Below the pieces are notes generated by a model that saw only the letters and a program-made list of their open reading frames with translations, was not told where the DNA came from and did not search any database. The position numbers were made by a program, and so were the translations under genes. 64,000 bases of DNA, taken from positions 20,361 through 84,360 of the forward strand of contig JAYMTL010000087.1 in the NCBI GenBank assembly GCA_036897445.1, given 5' to 3'. The stretch comes from Pelargonium tetragonum. Taxonomy: Eukaryota > Streptophyta > Magnoliopsida > Geraniales > Geraniaceae. Shown here piece after piece: positions 46,601 through 58,500 of the stretch (positions are counted from its first letter, which is position 1; each line of letters starts with the position of its first letter).

Positions 46601-49280
46601 TATCTCCTATCATACTCCAAAGCAATCCAATCACTAATTTGGCTTGTCCTTGTCAGCTTCAAGAGCTTATAAGCTATGTACTAGGAGCTGTTTATTCCTT
46701 ATGCTTTGTTATCCTAATTTCTCAGGAATTTCCCTGACCCCGAACAGGGTTTAGCGCCCCTCTACTGGTATAGAGGCTGCCTATCAAATTTTAATATAGG
46801 CAAAGAGTAAATAAAATGGAAACTCGGAAGCTCTTGAAGTATTAAAAAAGTCACATCCCTCGGAAAGAATAAATAACTTTCAAATCCCGTTTTGACCTTG
46901 TGTACAATATGCCCTGAAGTAAGCTCGAGAGGGCGCCCAGAAATAAAAAGATTCGTATCATATTAAAGCCTTAATTTAGCAATTACTTACTTAATCTAGG
47001 ACACTTACTGAGGTAAGGCTTCAAAATCATAATCATAGCTATAAATATTCAACCAACTATTAGCTATTGTAAAAAGTTCTACATACGGGTACTTTTTTAT
47101 ATCTTTTTTAAGCACTTATACAAGAAAGAGTTTAGTTAGATCTTTATTTAGGGGCTCTTCGCAGCGAAAAGCACGGGCCTTAATATCTAGAATCCCATAT
47201 ATACCATGTCCAAAATTCTTACTTTTAATAAATAAAACACCTGCTTACAACCATACCCTGCTTCATAAATAATATAGCTAGCCTAGGCAGTTACGAGACC
47301 TTCTAGAAAGAAACTATGGTTTTACGTTGTCCAAGATTATTGCCGGTCCCTTATACTTGGTAAAGCGCCCCTGAAAAACTAAGTTTCGATTCTACGTTAG
47401 TTAAAGAAGTTCAATTCCTTATTGGCCTCAAAATACGCTAGATATTGAGCTATGCAAAATAAGTTACTGAGTTATGTCAGCTAAAAGGTGAAAATATTAA
47501 GGAGGTTATTGATGAGGCTTAGGTAAGAGTGCCCCATGCATGGATGATATAAGAAAAGTCTATGACTCATCAACTCAGAACAAATAACTCAGGATTAGTT
47601 AGATTAGAAAAATGGAAAAGACTTTACTTTATATTAAGTTGTCATTTCCGTAACTAAGACAAGAGATAACTCACGAATCATACGACGTATTTTAGCTCCT
47701 TTTGTATTTTTCGAAGGAAGTTACTATTAGAAAAATAGAGTAGGGTCTGTAGTTAATAATTGAACCCAGAATAAAGAAGATTGACTCATGGATAATTTCG
47801 TTCATGCCTAGTTGGAACCCTTTTTTCACCTTACCTTTTTTGTTAAAATAAGAGTTTTATACCGACTGCTTATTAACGTTTCTTTTAGTTTGAAAACCTT
47901 AGGCTAACACTACTCTCATTATTAGCTTTTTAGGGGGTCTAGACCAACAGAACTTTTCTTTTTTAAAAGTATGGGAACATTCAGAGAAAAAGGCACAGTA
48001 AAACAAAGAAGTGGGAATCCTACATTCAATAGTCTAAAGTCTATTATAAGGCACATACAAAGGTCTATATAATTGCTTTATAACTTAGATTTTTATCATA
48101 AGGCACGCCTTCCCTTCCTTCTGACAAAAGGATAAGATGGGGGTTTCTTGAAAAAGTGCCAATTCAGTCTTTAAGATTAGCCCGGTGTATAAAAGAACTC
48201 TTGTGTTCATGCTCGTGAATCAGAGCCTATGCCTATTGTAGGTAAAATCTTGCATTTTTTATTATCTAACTCTCATTTGTGATTGGTCTCACTTCTATTG
48301 TATTGAATAACTTCCAGGAATCTAGTTTTTAAACTAAAATTAGTAAAGTCCTATCACTAATTAGATTCTCTACGCTTTATGTACTCCAAATCCAAAAGCT
48401 CTAACTTTTTATCGTGTATGGTAGGTCCAGCCAAAAAATTCTATAAATAAGAATCTTCAAATCTTATGCTTAAGTTACTCTTAAGCCTCTTAATCTAGGT
48501 TGTTTTGACAAAAGCCAGAAAGCAAAGGGTATTTCTAGCCAGTCCTAATACAATAAAATATTATCAAGATAGAGCTTTATAAAATCTATAATCAAGAAAA
48601 TTCGTCCATATTAATTGATACTAATCTCCAATTCTAGACACACACGCTGCTAAATTAAAAGTTGAGCTATAAAAAAGGGGGTTCAGATAGTATATAAGGG
48701 CCTTTAAAGCCTTTTTAGGGGTATCCTTTTAATGGGAAAGCCTTAGCTAAAGGAGCCCTTTTTAGATTAGAGATATTAAGGGATTCGCTATACTAAAGTT
48801 TCACTTTTGGTTCTGCTCTGTCTAGTTTATTGTTGTCAATCATTGGAAGTGTAATGTAAATAGAATTGTAGAGCATTTGGTTTTGTACGTTACGTACTAA
48901 TTTAAGAAAAAACTCACACGCTTCTAGAAGTTTGTTCCATCCGCCGTTGTGTCAGGTTTGAGTTCATTAAATTGCGTGCCTTATGGAGGGAGCAACCCAG
49001 ACCCTAAAAGGCAATTAAATTAAAAGCCTTACAATAATTCAACTCTACTTTATCTTTGTTTAAGACTTTTATACCCTATTTTATACGTTATACTAAACCA
49101 CTCCCTCTCGGCTTCTTTATATTTTTATAAGAAAAACTCCGGAACCCGAATCAAATGAATGCTAACATTAAATTACAATTTAACTAAGCAGAGTTTTAGA
49201 TTCTGCCCTATATCTAATTCTGAGATTGGAACACTTTTCTGTAATTGCGAAAAAACTGGGATAGTATATTCATCTCTTTG
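40610..49280. other. Gene-free AT-rich segment
   Basis: No gene recognised. Frames of 63-76 codons (42,828-43,058; 45,062-45,280; 45,187-45,378) have no recognisable motif. Two copies of the GC palindrome GGGCGCCC lie at 44,535-44,542 and 46,931-46,938, and CCATGCATGG at 47,534-47,543. Isolated rRNA-like words occur near 42,060, 43,490 and 44,330 but lack flanking support (see rejected items). Confidence 0.55.
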
Positions 49281-49344
49281 TATTTAGGCTCAAATTAACA
49301 AAGACATCAAAAGTACGTAAATAGCTCCAATTTGACTTTAAACG

Positions 49345-52300
49345 GGCAAGGTTATAACTTCATCAAAGGAGTAGACTTCACAATTTCACAAGACATGGTA
49401 TATTCTATACTCAAATTATTTTACAAAGACTTCTGACATTACGATTTAGTTGTGGCGAAATCCTTCCGAGTATCTTTCCAATAAAAAAAATTAGAAAACT
49501 TTGTCTGGAAGAACTACTAAACACTAATTTATGGCCAAATAGTAGCTTTAAACAAAACTTCTTTTTATGAATGCTTTGAACCCGGGGCGGTGCTGGTTAA
49601 GGAACAAGGAAGACTTATCCAAATAGATAAAGAAAAGGACTTTAACCCTGTACTTGTTGAAAAGCGCCTCAGGGCCTCTTTTACAAAAAGGTATCATATT
49701 CGGACTCGCTTGAGGAGTTGACCCCTATAAATATATAAATATAAAAATACAAACTAAAGGAATAACTACTAACAAGATCTCTTACTAGTTAGATTAGGAA
49801 TGAAAAGAAAGTAGGAGTTTATTAACTAAACATTATATAAAACCTGAAAGCTTTTATTATGACACAGGGCTCGTATGTTATATATATATTCCTATATTAT
49901 AATCGTGAATGTCTATTTCAGAATTACTAAAAACGTAAGCTTATCAATCAACCTCAGTTTCAAGGTACCCCCGTCAAAAGAGTTTCCCTACTGTATTTCC
50001 TTATATTTTCTTAGGTGCCTTAGTTAAAACGGAACTAGTGCTGAGAGCTTACGAAGGGGGATCAAAATGTATATAGACTTTTTCATCTCGGATATCTTTA
50101 TATCTCTATTTACGCAATTCTATAAACGAGACCTTCCAAATCACTTAAGAGAGACTCCTTTCTTTTTTTGCCTCACTTCTGGATCCTAGAAATTAAGTTA
50201 GACTACCCTGCCACTGGAAATTGGCTGCTTTTCTAATAAGGACTCAATTTTTGTACATTCCGTTTTATCTTATCACTAATGGTTTATAAAAGTACACCTT
50301 TTTTAACTTTGACTTGTTTCACTAAAAGTTTTTAGAATTGGTTATTAAGTATGCAAGGTATAAGACTTCATTTTCAAAGGCCTTAGGCTCTAAGTAGGAT
50401 GCCGTTATGGATCACTACATTTCTAAATTCTAATGTGAAAACAGTAAAAGCCCTGCGGGTATGCCAAAACTGGAAGAATCCTCAAGCCTTCAGTGTGTTT
50501 TTCTTTTATTAAACTAAACTAGTCGCGTCAAAAAAAGGGATCCTTTTATATATAAGGAATTACCAAAACTCACAAGATTTCTTTTATATTTTACCGCCAT
50601 TTTCCCTGGGCAAATATAGTAACTAAATTGGATTACGATGGAGTATACTTAACTTAGTATAAACGGGGGACCCCTTTTCTAGCTGCTATAGATAATTAGG
50701 ATAACACAGCGATTGGGTTAGAGCTCTACTTGTTAAGAACTACATACTAGTATTGCTAAAAAAGTAGTTTATGTTATACATGTTTGAGATACTATGCTCT
50801 TACTACTCTATCTGAACTTAATAATAAGAAAATTTTAGTTCTCTCTGCAAAGAGCACTAACCCGCTCGAGAAAAAAGTCAATCTAAAAGGGTCTACTCCT
50901 TATATTAGATTCTTGATTCAAAAACCAAGGGGCTCGCTTTGTTGACTACAGTTAGATTTTTTTTATGTTATAACTAGGATTTTAAGAGTTTGACAACAAA
51001 GAAAAGTGGATTCTATTTTTGTATAGTATAAGAAGCTACTCTTATACCTACCCAAAACTGAATCAGTAATTTTGAATAAATGTTTGTTTCTACATTGGAA
51101 CATAAAACCTTCTCACGCACCGCCCGAGATAAGAAATCCTATAAACCACTAACCACTCTCATTATACGAGTTAAAATAAAAATACAGAATTAACTGTACC
51201 CAAATCTTGCCTGGATAGCTGTAAAATCCATAAGTAAAAAGTAAGCAGCGCCACCTCTCATCTTGCTTGCCAGGATGTATAAGAAATTTCTTAGTTTTTA
51301 CTAACCCCTATACTTTTTGTTTATCAAATACTACCCTTTGATAAGTTCCATATAGATTTAGCTGGGTTCATTGGATGATCTGAGACTCCGTGCTTCCTAG
51401 AAAGGAGGGGTTTACATAAGCTTTTCCTAAAACTTTATTCTTTTAAAGATAAAGAGACCTCTTCATATATATATATCCAATTCCAAGGTAAATTTGACCT
51501 GTAATCCGGGATACTCCAGCAAGTTTAGAAGGAATCTAAATTATTATTTTATTTCTTTGTAAGCAATAACTTACACTTTATGCTGCAGCTTAGATATCAG
51601 TTATTCACAAAGTTCAAAAATATCTGGGGTAGAATCTCTAGGGATTCTACCTCTTATAACAGGGCTCTATACTTGTGCTTATTTGGTTTACTAATAAATT
51701 ATAATAGGGATTTTAGATTTACGTTTAGTTTATTTACTAATAAGGACTGCTATACCTTATGCTAATAAATTACTTTTCAAATATTACAAGATATCGCTTT
51801 TAGGATTTCCCTTATCTTTTTTATTACTTAACGTAATAAGTGTTTGCTCGACGAAACCTAAGGATCCTTTTTTTTGTAGTACAATATATCTATAGGAAAA
51901 AAGTTCTTACGGGATATCTATTACTATATTCTACAAAGGGCTAAAAATTGCCTGTACCAAAAGAGTATTTACAATACAAGCATTATATACCAGTCATAGA
52001 TTGTTTGTTCCGCTGCAACCTCATAAAATCCAATTTTTAGGTCTTTCAAACTCAGTTACTATAAAATTTTCTTTATCCTTTTTAGATCACTGGGTCTTGT
52101 ACCAGATTAAAAAGTCAAAGGTATGAACGTTACAGATAGCTAAGAGATTCCTGTTTTGGGCCCCTCTTTCCTTTGGTAGAGCTATTTCACTACTTTCAAG
52201 TTAAAATCTTTTATTATTATATGATTTGAAAAGCTTATAAACGCTGTGCCTGGTATTTTAAGGAAGGGAAAGATACAACTAATACGTAAAAAACTTTTTA

Positions 52301-53540
52301 TTAACCTCTATCTAAAGGCCCCTCTTAGTTCTACTGGATAAAATTGACTTCATACTGATATTACCTGCTCTAAGTGCTACCCCTTAGATTCCTTTTCTAT
52401 AGGGTCTCCTGGATAGACGGGCTCCTTTAACTCGCCCTTTTTGAATAAAGCTCCCAAATTTAGAATTTAATAGTAACCAGGAATCCATATAAGTAGAATT
52501 CTACCTTATCGAGACTATATACACCTTTTGCTAGAAGTTAAATAATCTGGTTACACTTCTGCGTTTTAACAAAAAGTATCCCTTGTGCTTTAGGCTTAGT
52601 ACTTTTTACAAGGACCTTTGAGTTAGTAAAAGAATGCCTCAATCTCAAGTCTTAAAACCTATAATGGTGATTTGCTAAAGATTTTTACAACAGGGCTTGT
52701 CATCTTTCTTTTTCAAATTCGGGTTTCCGATATAAGCAGTCTCATTGCTTACAATTTTAGGTATAAAGCTAAGAATTCTATGATATGAAGTTTGACTCTG
52801 AATAAAGAAAAAAGGAAAGAGGAAACTATCAAAAATATCATTCTTTTCAAGCAAGAAAGGGTCCTTCTTAATTATAATAAATAAAACTTCGGGTTACGAC
52901 TTTATCGTCTCATGAAGCAGAGGGGACAGGGTTTAAGTCTTAAGGGGCTTCTTTTCTCAGAGGAGTCGTAAAAGTTTTAACGAAAGAACTTCGACTAAGA
53001 AATGAAAAGTTACTAAATCCTGCAATTTCACACAATTTCGCGCTCTTTTTTATAGAAAGATTTTTAGTAAAATGGTTTTATACATTGGGGGCGCTGCTGG
53101 TTGTTGGGTAGACCTAGCAGATAAGGAAAGTCAAGGCAATACTTTGTCTTTAAGTCCTATATTTTTGAAGGGGCTTTGGTGTATCTTACTGTATTATATA
53201 AAATTCCTTACATTTTTCTTGTGAATCTATATCCCCTACGTAAGTGCTCAAAAGGCTTGCTTTGTAGTGTATGGTGCTCTCGGTACCCTTTATTATTCTG
53301 TAGTGATTTTTGAAATCCCAAGACCCCTCTTTTAATTGTATAAGGAGAGAAGCGCCTCGCTAAGTAAGTAGTACATTAACATACGTATTTGCATGCCAGT
53401 AAGTTCCCTTTTCTTTCATTTTTTACAAAAAGAATTTTAAAGAATTTTTATGTATATTATGAATAACCTGAACTTAGAGAAATCCCTAGATGGATGCTCT
53501 GTTTGTTTAACTAGTCAAAAGGTTGTATCATGAAAAGGAA
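49345..53540. other. Gene-free segment with weak rRNA-like sites at 51.1-51.4 kb
   Basis: No protein gene seen; the only frame above 60 codons is 61 codons at 51,580-51,765. Two short rRNA-like words sit 230 bp apart at 51,108-51,126 and 51,360-51,386, with an 8-bp hairpin between them (see findings). Confidence 0.5.
51321..51344 (+). repeat. 8-bp perfect hairpin
   Basis: TTATCAAA (51,321-51,328) and TTTGATAA (51,337-51,344) enclose the 8-base loop TACTACCC. It lies 16 bases upstream of the H93-like word AGCTGGGTTCA and could be part of the same small RNA, or coincidental. Confidence 0.7.
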
Positions 53541-53549
53541 GTTTATAAT

Positions 53550-53640
53550 TAAGAAACCCCGCCATGTAAACTTGATATTTTAGTTACCGGAAGTTGGCGA
53601 ATAATATATTCTGGTAGGGGTATGGTATAAAGTTTCAGGG
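53550..53640 (+). ncRNA. Candidate SSU rRNA fragment (E. coli 16S about 680-740)
   Basis: Four conserved 16S blocks occur in order on the plus strand. TG-AAAC-TTGATATTT (ending at 53,580) resembles the 690 loop GTGAAATGCGTAGATATT. It is followed by TTACCGG (53,584-53,590), compared with ACACCGG, then TTGGCGAA (53,594-53,601), compared with GTGGCGAA, then TTCTGG (53,609-53,614). TGGCGAA and TTCTGG are separated by exactly seven bases, as in bacterial 16S. The surroundings are G-rich on this strand. There is a small insertion between ACCGG and TGGCGAA relative to bacteria. The 690 region forms part of the ribosomal P/E-site platform. The downstream 790 region does not follow, as expected of a fragmented rRNA. 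The ends are guesses. Confidence 0.4.
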
Positions 53641-53644
53641 TTTT

Positions 53645-55330
53645 TTTGGATGAAGCAATTTGATAAAGAACAGAGAAAGATTGGGTGAGCATCTTATCTA
53701 GTTTTAGTAAGGGGTTTTGATATCAGCTGGATGAAATTTGGAGGCTCTCTAGAAAGAGTTTCATTCATTTATCATTCATATAGGGTCCTCCTTTGAGGAA
53801 GTTCTTGAAGCAAGTCGAGCCAAATATAGCAGTGCCCAAGAATCCTTTACATCTTCGTTATAATAGAAAAAGCGGCACCCATACGAGTCAATTTATAGAA
53901 CGAAATAAAGCAAGTTAAGGACTTTTAACATTTATAAAATAACTATGAATTTCTATTCTATAAATCCTTTACTTTATCTCAAGTCTCTAAACCACTTAGA
54001 CATAGGTGTACTCAACAACAAGTAAAAATACATCTCATTTTTAGAAAACCAAGGAATTCGCGCATGTTTCTTGGCTATCGTACCTTACAACCACTTTTTC
54101 TATTAGACTTTTATAAGAATTTCTTTCCTCGGTATTCTTTCTCTGAATCTCTTGTCCAGGAGTTTTGACTAGCAAATTTTTAGTCTGGTATCTGAAAAAA
54201 AGGAAACAATTTAAAATAGGTTTACAAGAGCATTGCTTAAGTTTTTCAGTTTTCTATAATTACTTGTTATAAGCATGAAAAGGGCGAGGGCCCTTCTTCG
54301 AGTTCTCAACAGCTACTAAGACTTATTATAAAGGTACGTTCTGAGCATTTAATCTTTTTGAAGAGGTTTTCCGGCTCCGTACAAAATTTTTACTTTGTGC
54401 TTCTGTATTTATCAGGTTCTGCCTATATTCAATATTACAATATCCCGTGGGTTACCGTTGGATTTGTCCCGGTGTGAGTCCTTCAAAAAGGGTACTCCTT
54501 TTGCTTTCACAATATTTAGTTGAGAATCTTTTGGGGAAATCCCTCTTATTCTTATTTTGTATTTTGTAGATCTTTTTTACTTCTGCCCTAAATCTTAGTG
54601 GGGGCTCCTAGCCTTTTTAATTAAGTGCTTTTTCTTGTAAAAACGAGTGCCTTCCTACTCTTTTGCGTATTTATTACATATCTCTTACTCTGGGTTCTAC
54701 TAATCAACTTTAAGAATAACCTGGTTTAGAACTTATAAAATGAAATAAAAGAAAGATTTAGATTAGGGAGTGCTAGAAATTATGAATACGGAGGCTTTTG
54801 CAGATATTTAGGGCTGACTTATTAAGAAAAATGGAACATCGTTGACAGGAAAGCTACAAAAAAGAAATTTTATAGAGAGCCTTAAAAGGAACATACCCGT
54901 TTTAATGCCGAACCCTCCTTAAACACTTTATAGTTAAGAAACTCTTCAGTACAAGTTGTTCTTCTTCTTCTTTATCTCTAAAAAAACCCAAATTCCTTAG
55001 ATCCTGGCTGGGACGTGAAAGCTATTGCATTATTACAGAATAGGCGGCACTTTGTCTGGTAAAGCAATACTAGCCTGTAAAGAATTTATGGAAGTCTCTA
55101 CAAACGAAATTTAGTAGGGGAATTTCTCCACTAGCTTACTTATCCCGGTACCTAAACCTTGTACTGGAAATCCTTACTTAACAAGAATCCCTTTTTATTC
55201 ATTATTAAAAAACTTCCTATCTTACAAATCTTATTTAATTAAAGAAAGACTCGAAGCCTTTCCTATAATTATCCTTATAAATAAACACTCTCGAGTCCCC
55301 TCTTTAACTTTAGTTAGAAACCCGGCTTGC
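53645..55330. other. Gene-free AT-rich segment
   Basis: The G-rich composition continues to about 53,780 and then becomes ordinary. No open frame above 60 codons, no tRNA and no convincing repeat. Confidence 0.55.
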
Positions 55331-55505
55331 CAGACAACTCTTTATCACTCCCTTCCTTATAACCTATAACTTTCCTAGCTATACCTGTTTTTGTAGTAGC
55401 TATCTTATTCTTCTTTTCTTCTTGTGGGTTATTGTTATTGTATTCGTATTACTCTGTCTTTATTAAGTATTATTATTACATAGTAATGAGGGTTATTAGA
55501 TAGAA
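55330..55505 (-). repeat. Dispersed repeat family, reversed copy at 55.4 kb
   Basis: The reverse complement of this stretch reads, in order, ACAATAACAATAACCCACAA, then GAAGAAAAGAAGAATAAGAT, then AGCTACTACAAAAACAGG, then TATAGCTAGGAAAG. These match modules of the 22.4, 27.5 and 5.5-kb copies. The complement of 55,370-55,386 differs from 5533-5549 at a single base out of 17. It is the only clear copy in inverse orientation. Confidence 0.5.
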
Positions 55506-58500
55506 TTAGCTTCGGAAGTTTATAAGGAATAAAGTCTAAAGGGGTTTCCTAAGCTTAATAGGGAATCTCTTTGTTGTATACTAGTCTTATCTTAATAGGC
55601 CTCATATATTGACCCAGAATTGCACTCTCGTCGTGCCTTTTGAATTGAAACTTTAAACAGGGGGCCTCCAGAGACAAAAGAGCAGACCCTACCTGAGGCA
55701 AGATCAAGGGAGCTGAATAAGGCAAACCCCCTTATACCCTTAAAAGTTTTATAGGTTGAAGCATAATTTTGAATTACTTCTATTAAGATCTCCTAATTTC
55801 ATTTATGGTTTTTTTAACTTGATATAAAGGAGTGGTCCAGATCTGATAAAAAAGCATCTTATACTTGCTTTGTCCTATAAGCTCAGGAAATTCTTAGTTT
55901 TTTCCATTTATATAAAAAATGTTTCTGGAGAGACAGTGTCTACATTATATCCATCAAAGGAATTACCTAGATTTTATATAAAGATAAAGCTTGCTATAGT
56001 CCTGAAGTCCTGTACAAAGGATATGGATCTATAAGAGTTATACCTGACGCCTTAATACCTACCAAAGTAAAGAAGTTTCGTGAAATATTTATATGGATAT
56101 TCTTAATATCTCTAGCTAGGAAGATTTTGTATTATAGGGTGCTGAACAAGTAACTAGAATGCTTCTTATTTGCCAGAGATGTCAAGGGTTCTTTTTGGAA
56201 AGGGGCGTGACATATTATATACATGGTTTGGCAATTTTTCTTCTAGTCCCCCTTAATTCCTATTAATATTCTAGGATTTCTTTAGTCAGGCAGGATAAAA
56301 AGCTAGCGAGCACGTTCGAAAGGAGTCTCAATATAAAGTCCACACTCTAAGAGGACTCTAATTCTTGGGTTAAAACGGATTCATAAAGAACTGTGCAGAA
56401 GTTCAGGATCAACTATTAAGGGAATTTTGTATTTAATTTATATAAAAGTGTTCCCTCGCTTACCTGATTAGTAATAGTATAGGGATAACATAACGGAGTT
56501 CTATAATTACTTTTCAAGTTGTATTCTCAAGCCGGACGTCTACTAGACAAAATATTTAATGCCACTGACTTGAAGCTTAAGCCTTGTATGAGACTCTTGA
56601 GAGATATTTATCTCCTGCCAATTAGCCTTTTAGTTTTTTACACGCCAACCTAGCTGCCTTGTGTGACTATGAGTCGAAATAAGCCTTAGCTTTGACCCAA
56701 GAAGGAATTGTGGTTGACTTCTCATATTTCTCTTTAACAGAGTACTTGGCCCTCGCATAGCTGTTCTCCAAGAAAACTGTAACTTCTAAACGATAGTAAT
56801 TAATAGCTTAGGATACTACTCTGTGTAATAAGTCAAACAAAAAACCCCTTTCTCAAGCCCCTTTTGAAAGGTTTATAATGTACAAGAGTCTTTTTAATTA
56901 TTCCCGAAATCCTAGTCTTCCTTTTATAAGGTAGCTACACTAAAGAAAGAGGGCGGCATTGGAGCCTAAATCAAAGTTATGAAACTATGAAATATTCAAA
57001 TCTTTATCAGTAACAACAAATGTGACAAGAGTAAAACCTCCCTTATACTTTTAAGGAGTAGCTACCGCTTATTGGGCCCTTTTTCTTGCTCTCTATTCTT
57101 TTACTATTTTTTTATAAACTTAAAAGACTTTTCCTTTATACCCCAAATATACCATAAGTGGAACTAAAAAAACTCCTCAAAAAGACTCTAAAACCTGAAG
57201 TATTTGGGAATGACTACTGGACTCAGTATCCCCTTTTCCACATTATTGGAAACTCTTCCTACTTGAAATTCTTAGAATCCCTCAACCCAATTCCTTTTTT
57301 TATATCCACCAAAAAACCTTGGTTAGCCTTTTTGAATAAGCGCACTTGCTAAGCGTATAGTTCCTTAAGGAAAATTCGGATTCGTACAGGGGAACTTTTT
57401 AGTACAGCAACTTCTATAAACTGAAAGTTCAGGATTAAAAGACTCAAACTTTTTTGTGAAAACTTTAATAAAATAAAGACAAAAAGATTAAGGACTATTC
57501 AAATGACTTTAGCCTATGACTCACGAAAAAGTCGATAAAATGGTATATGCCCCCTTACCTATAGATTTGCAGTTTTGACAGGACTTTTTGGAGCTGCTAT
57601 TTTTAAGTGGAAGGCACCGATGACGTATCAATATACCACAAATTGACTGCACCAAAACCAATAAAGAGTAAGATACTAACGAGATTCCATGAAAGTCAAG
57701 AATGTAAGCTAGATAGGAAGATTTTTAGCTAATGACTTTTAAGAGACACTTCTTTTGTTGCACAAAGTTACTAACGAGGAGCTTCATTTTCAATTCAGGA
57801 CCGCGCGCATAAAACTGAAGGGTATTGACAGGATCTAATGGAAAGGAAACCCGCGAGAAAGAGTCGACACGACATAAGGAATCATACAGGATTACACAAA
57901 AGCAAAAAGAGGGAAAGGCTAGCCAAGGTTTCCTCATGAAATTGCGTACTTTCTAAAACGAGCCATCATTGAAATTTCTTTGATTCTAAAACCCATTTCC
58001 TCTATTTATTAGGAGTTACCAATTCCCATAAGAGAAAGTCTGTAGAATCCGCGGAAAGTTATATGCAGGAAAAGTAGCTGTCTTATATACTTCGTTAGTA
58101 AATAAAAAAGAAAAGGGACAATGGCTTTAGCCAAGTACACTTGAGAATCCTTATCTCCTGTAAAACTAATATTCGGTTCTTTTTGAAAAACGTTTCTTAC
58201 TTGAATCTTGACTTCTTAGAACCTCTCAGGTATATCCTTTTTTTGCTTATACTTTTTTTATCTTAGTTAGCAGACTTCCAAACTCTGTAAGCCCCGTTTA
58301 TTCTTAAAAGCCTTATGAGCTCTAGACTCTTTTTTATTGTATCCTGTATCTTAGTCATACCTCTGCACCCACTCCTAACTCTCATTTACAAAAGGAAGAT
58401 AGGCATATACTTCCCTTAAATCAAATAAGAATTCTTAGCTTGCTCCTAAGTATCCCAGCAGAAGTCTCCCGGATAAAAAACCCTTACGAATGGATAAATA

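Noticed and set aside
56480-56500. Homing endonuclease site resembling the I-SceI target
   Set aside because: Only the first ten bases agree and no endonuclease gene or intron is in the window.
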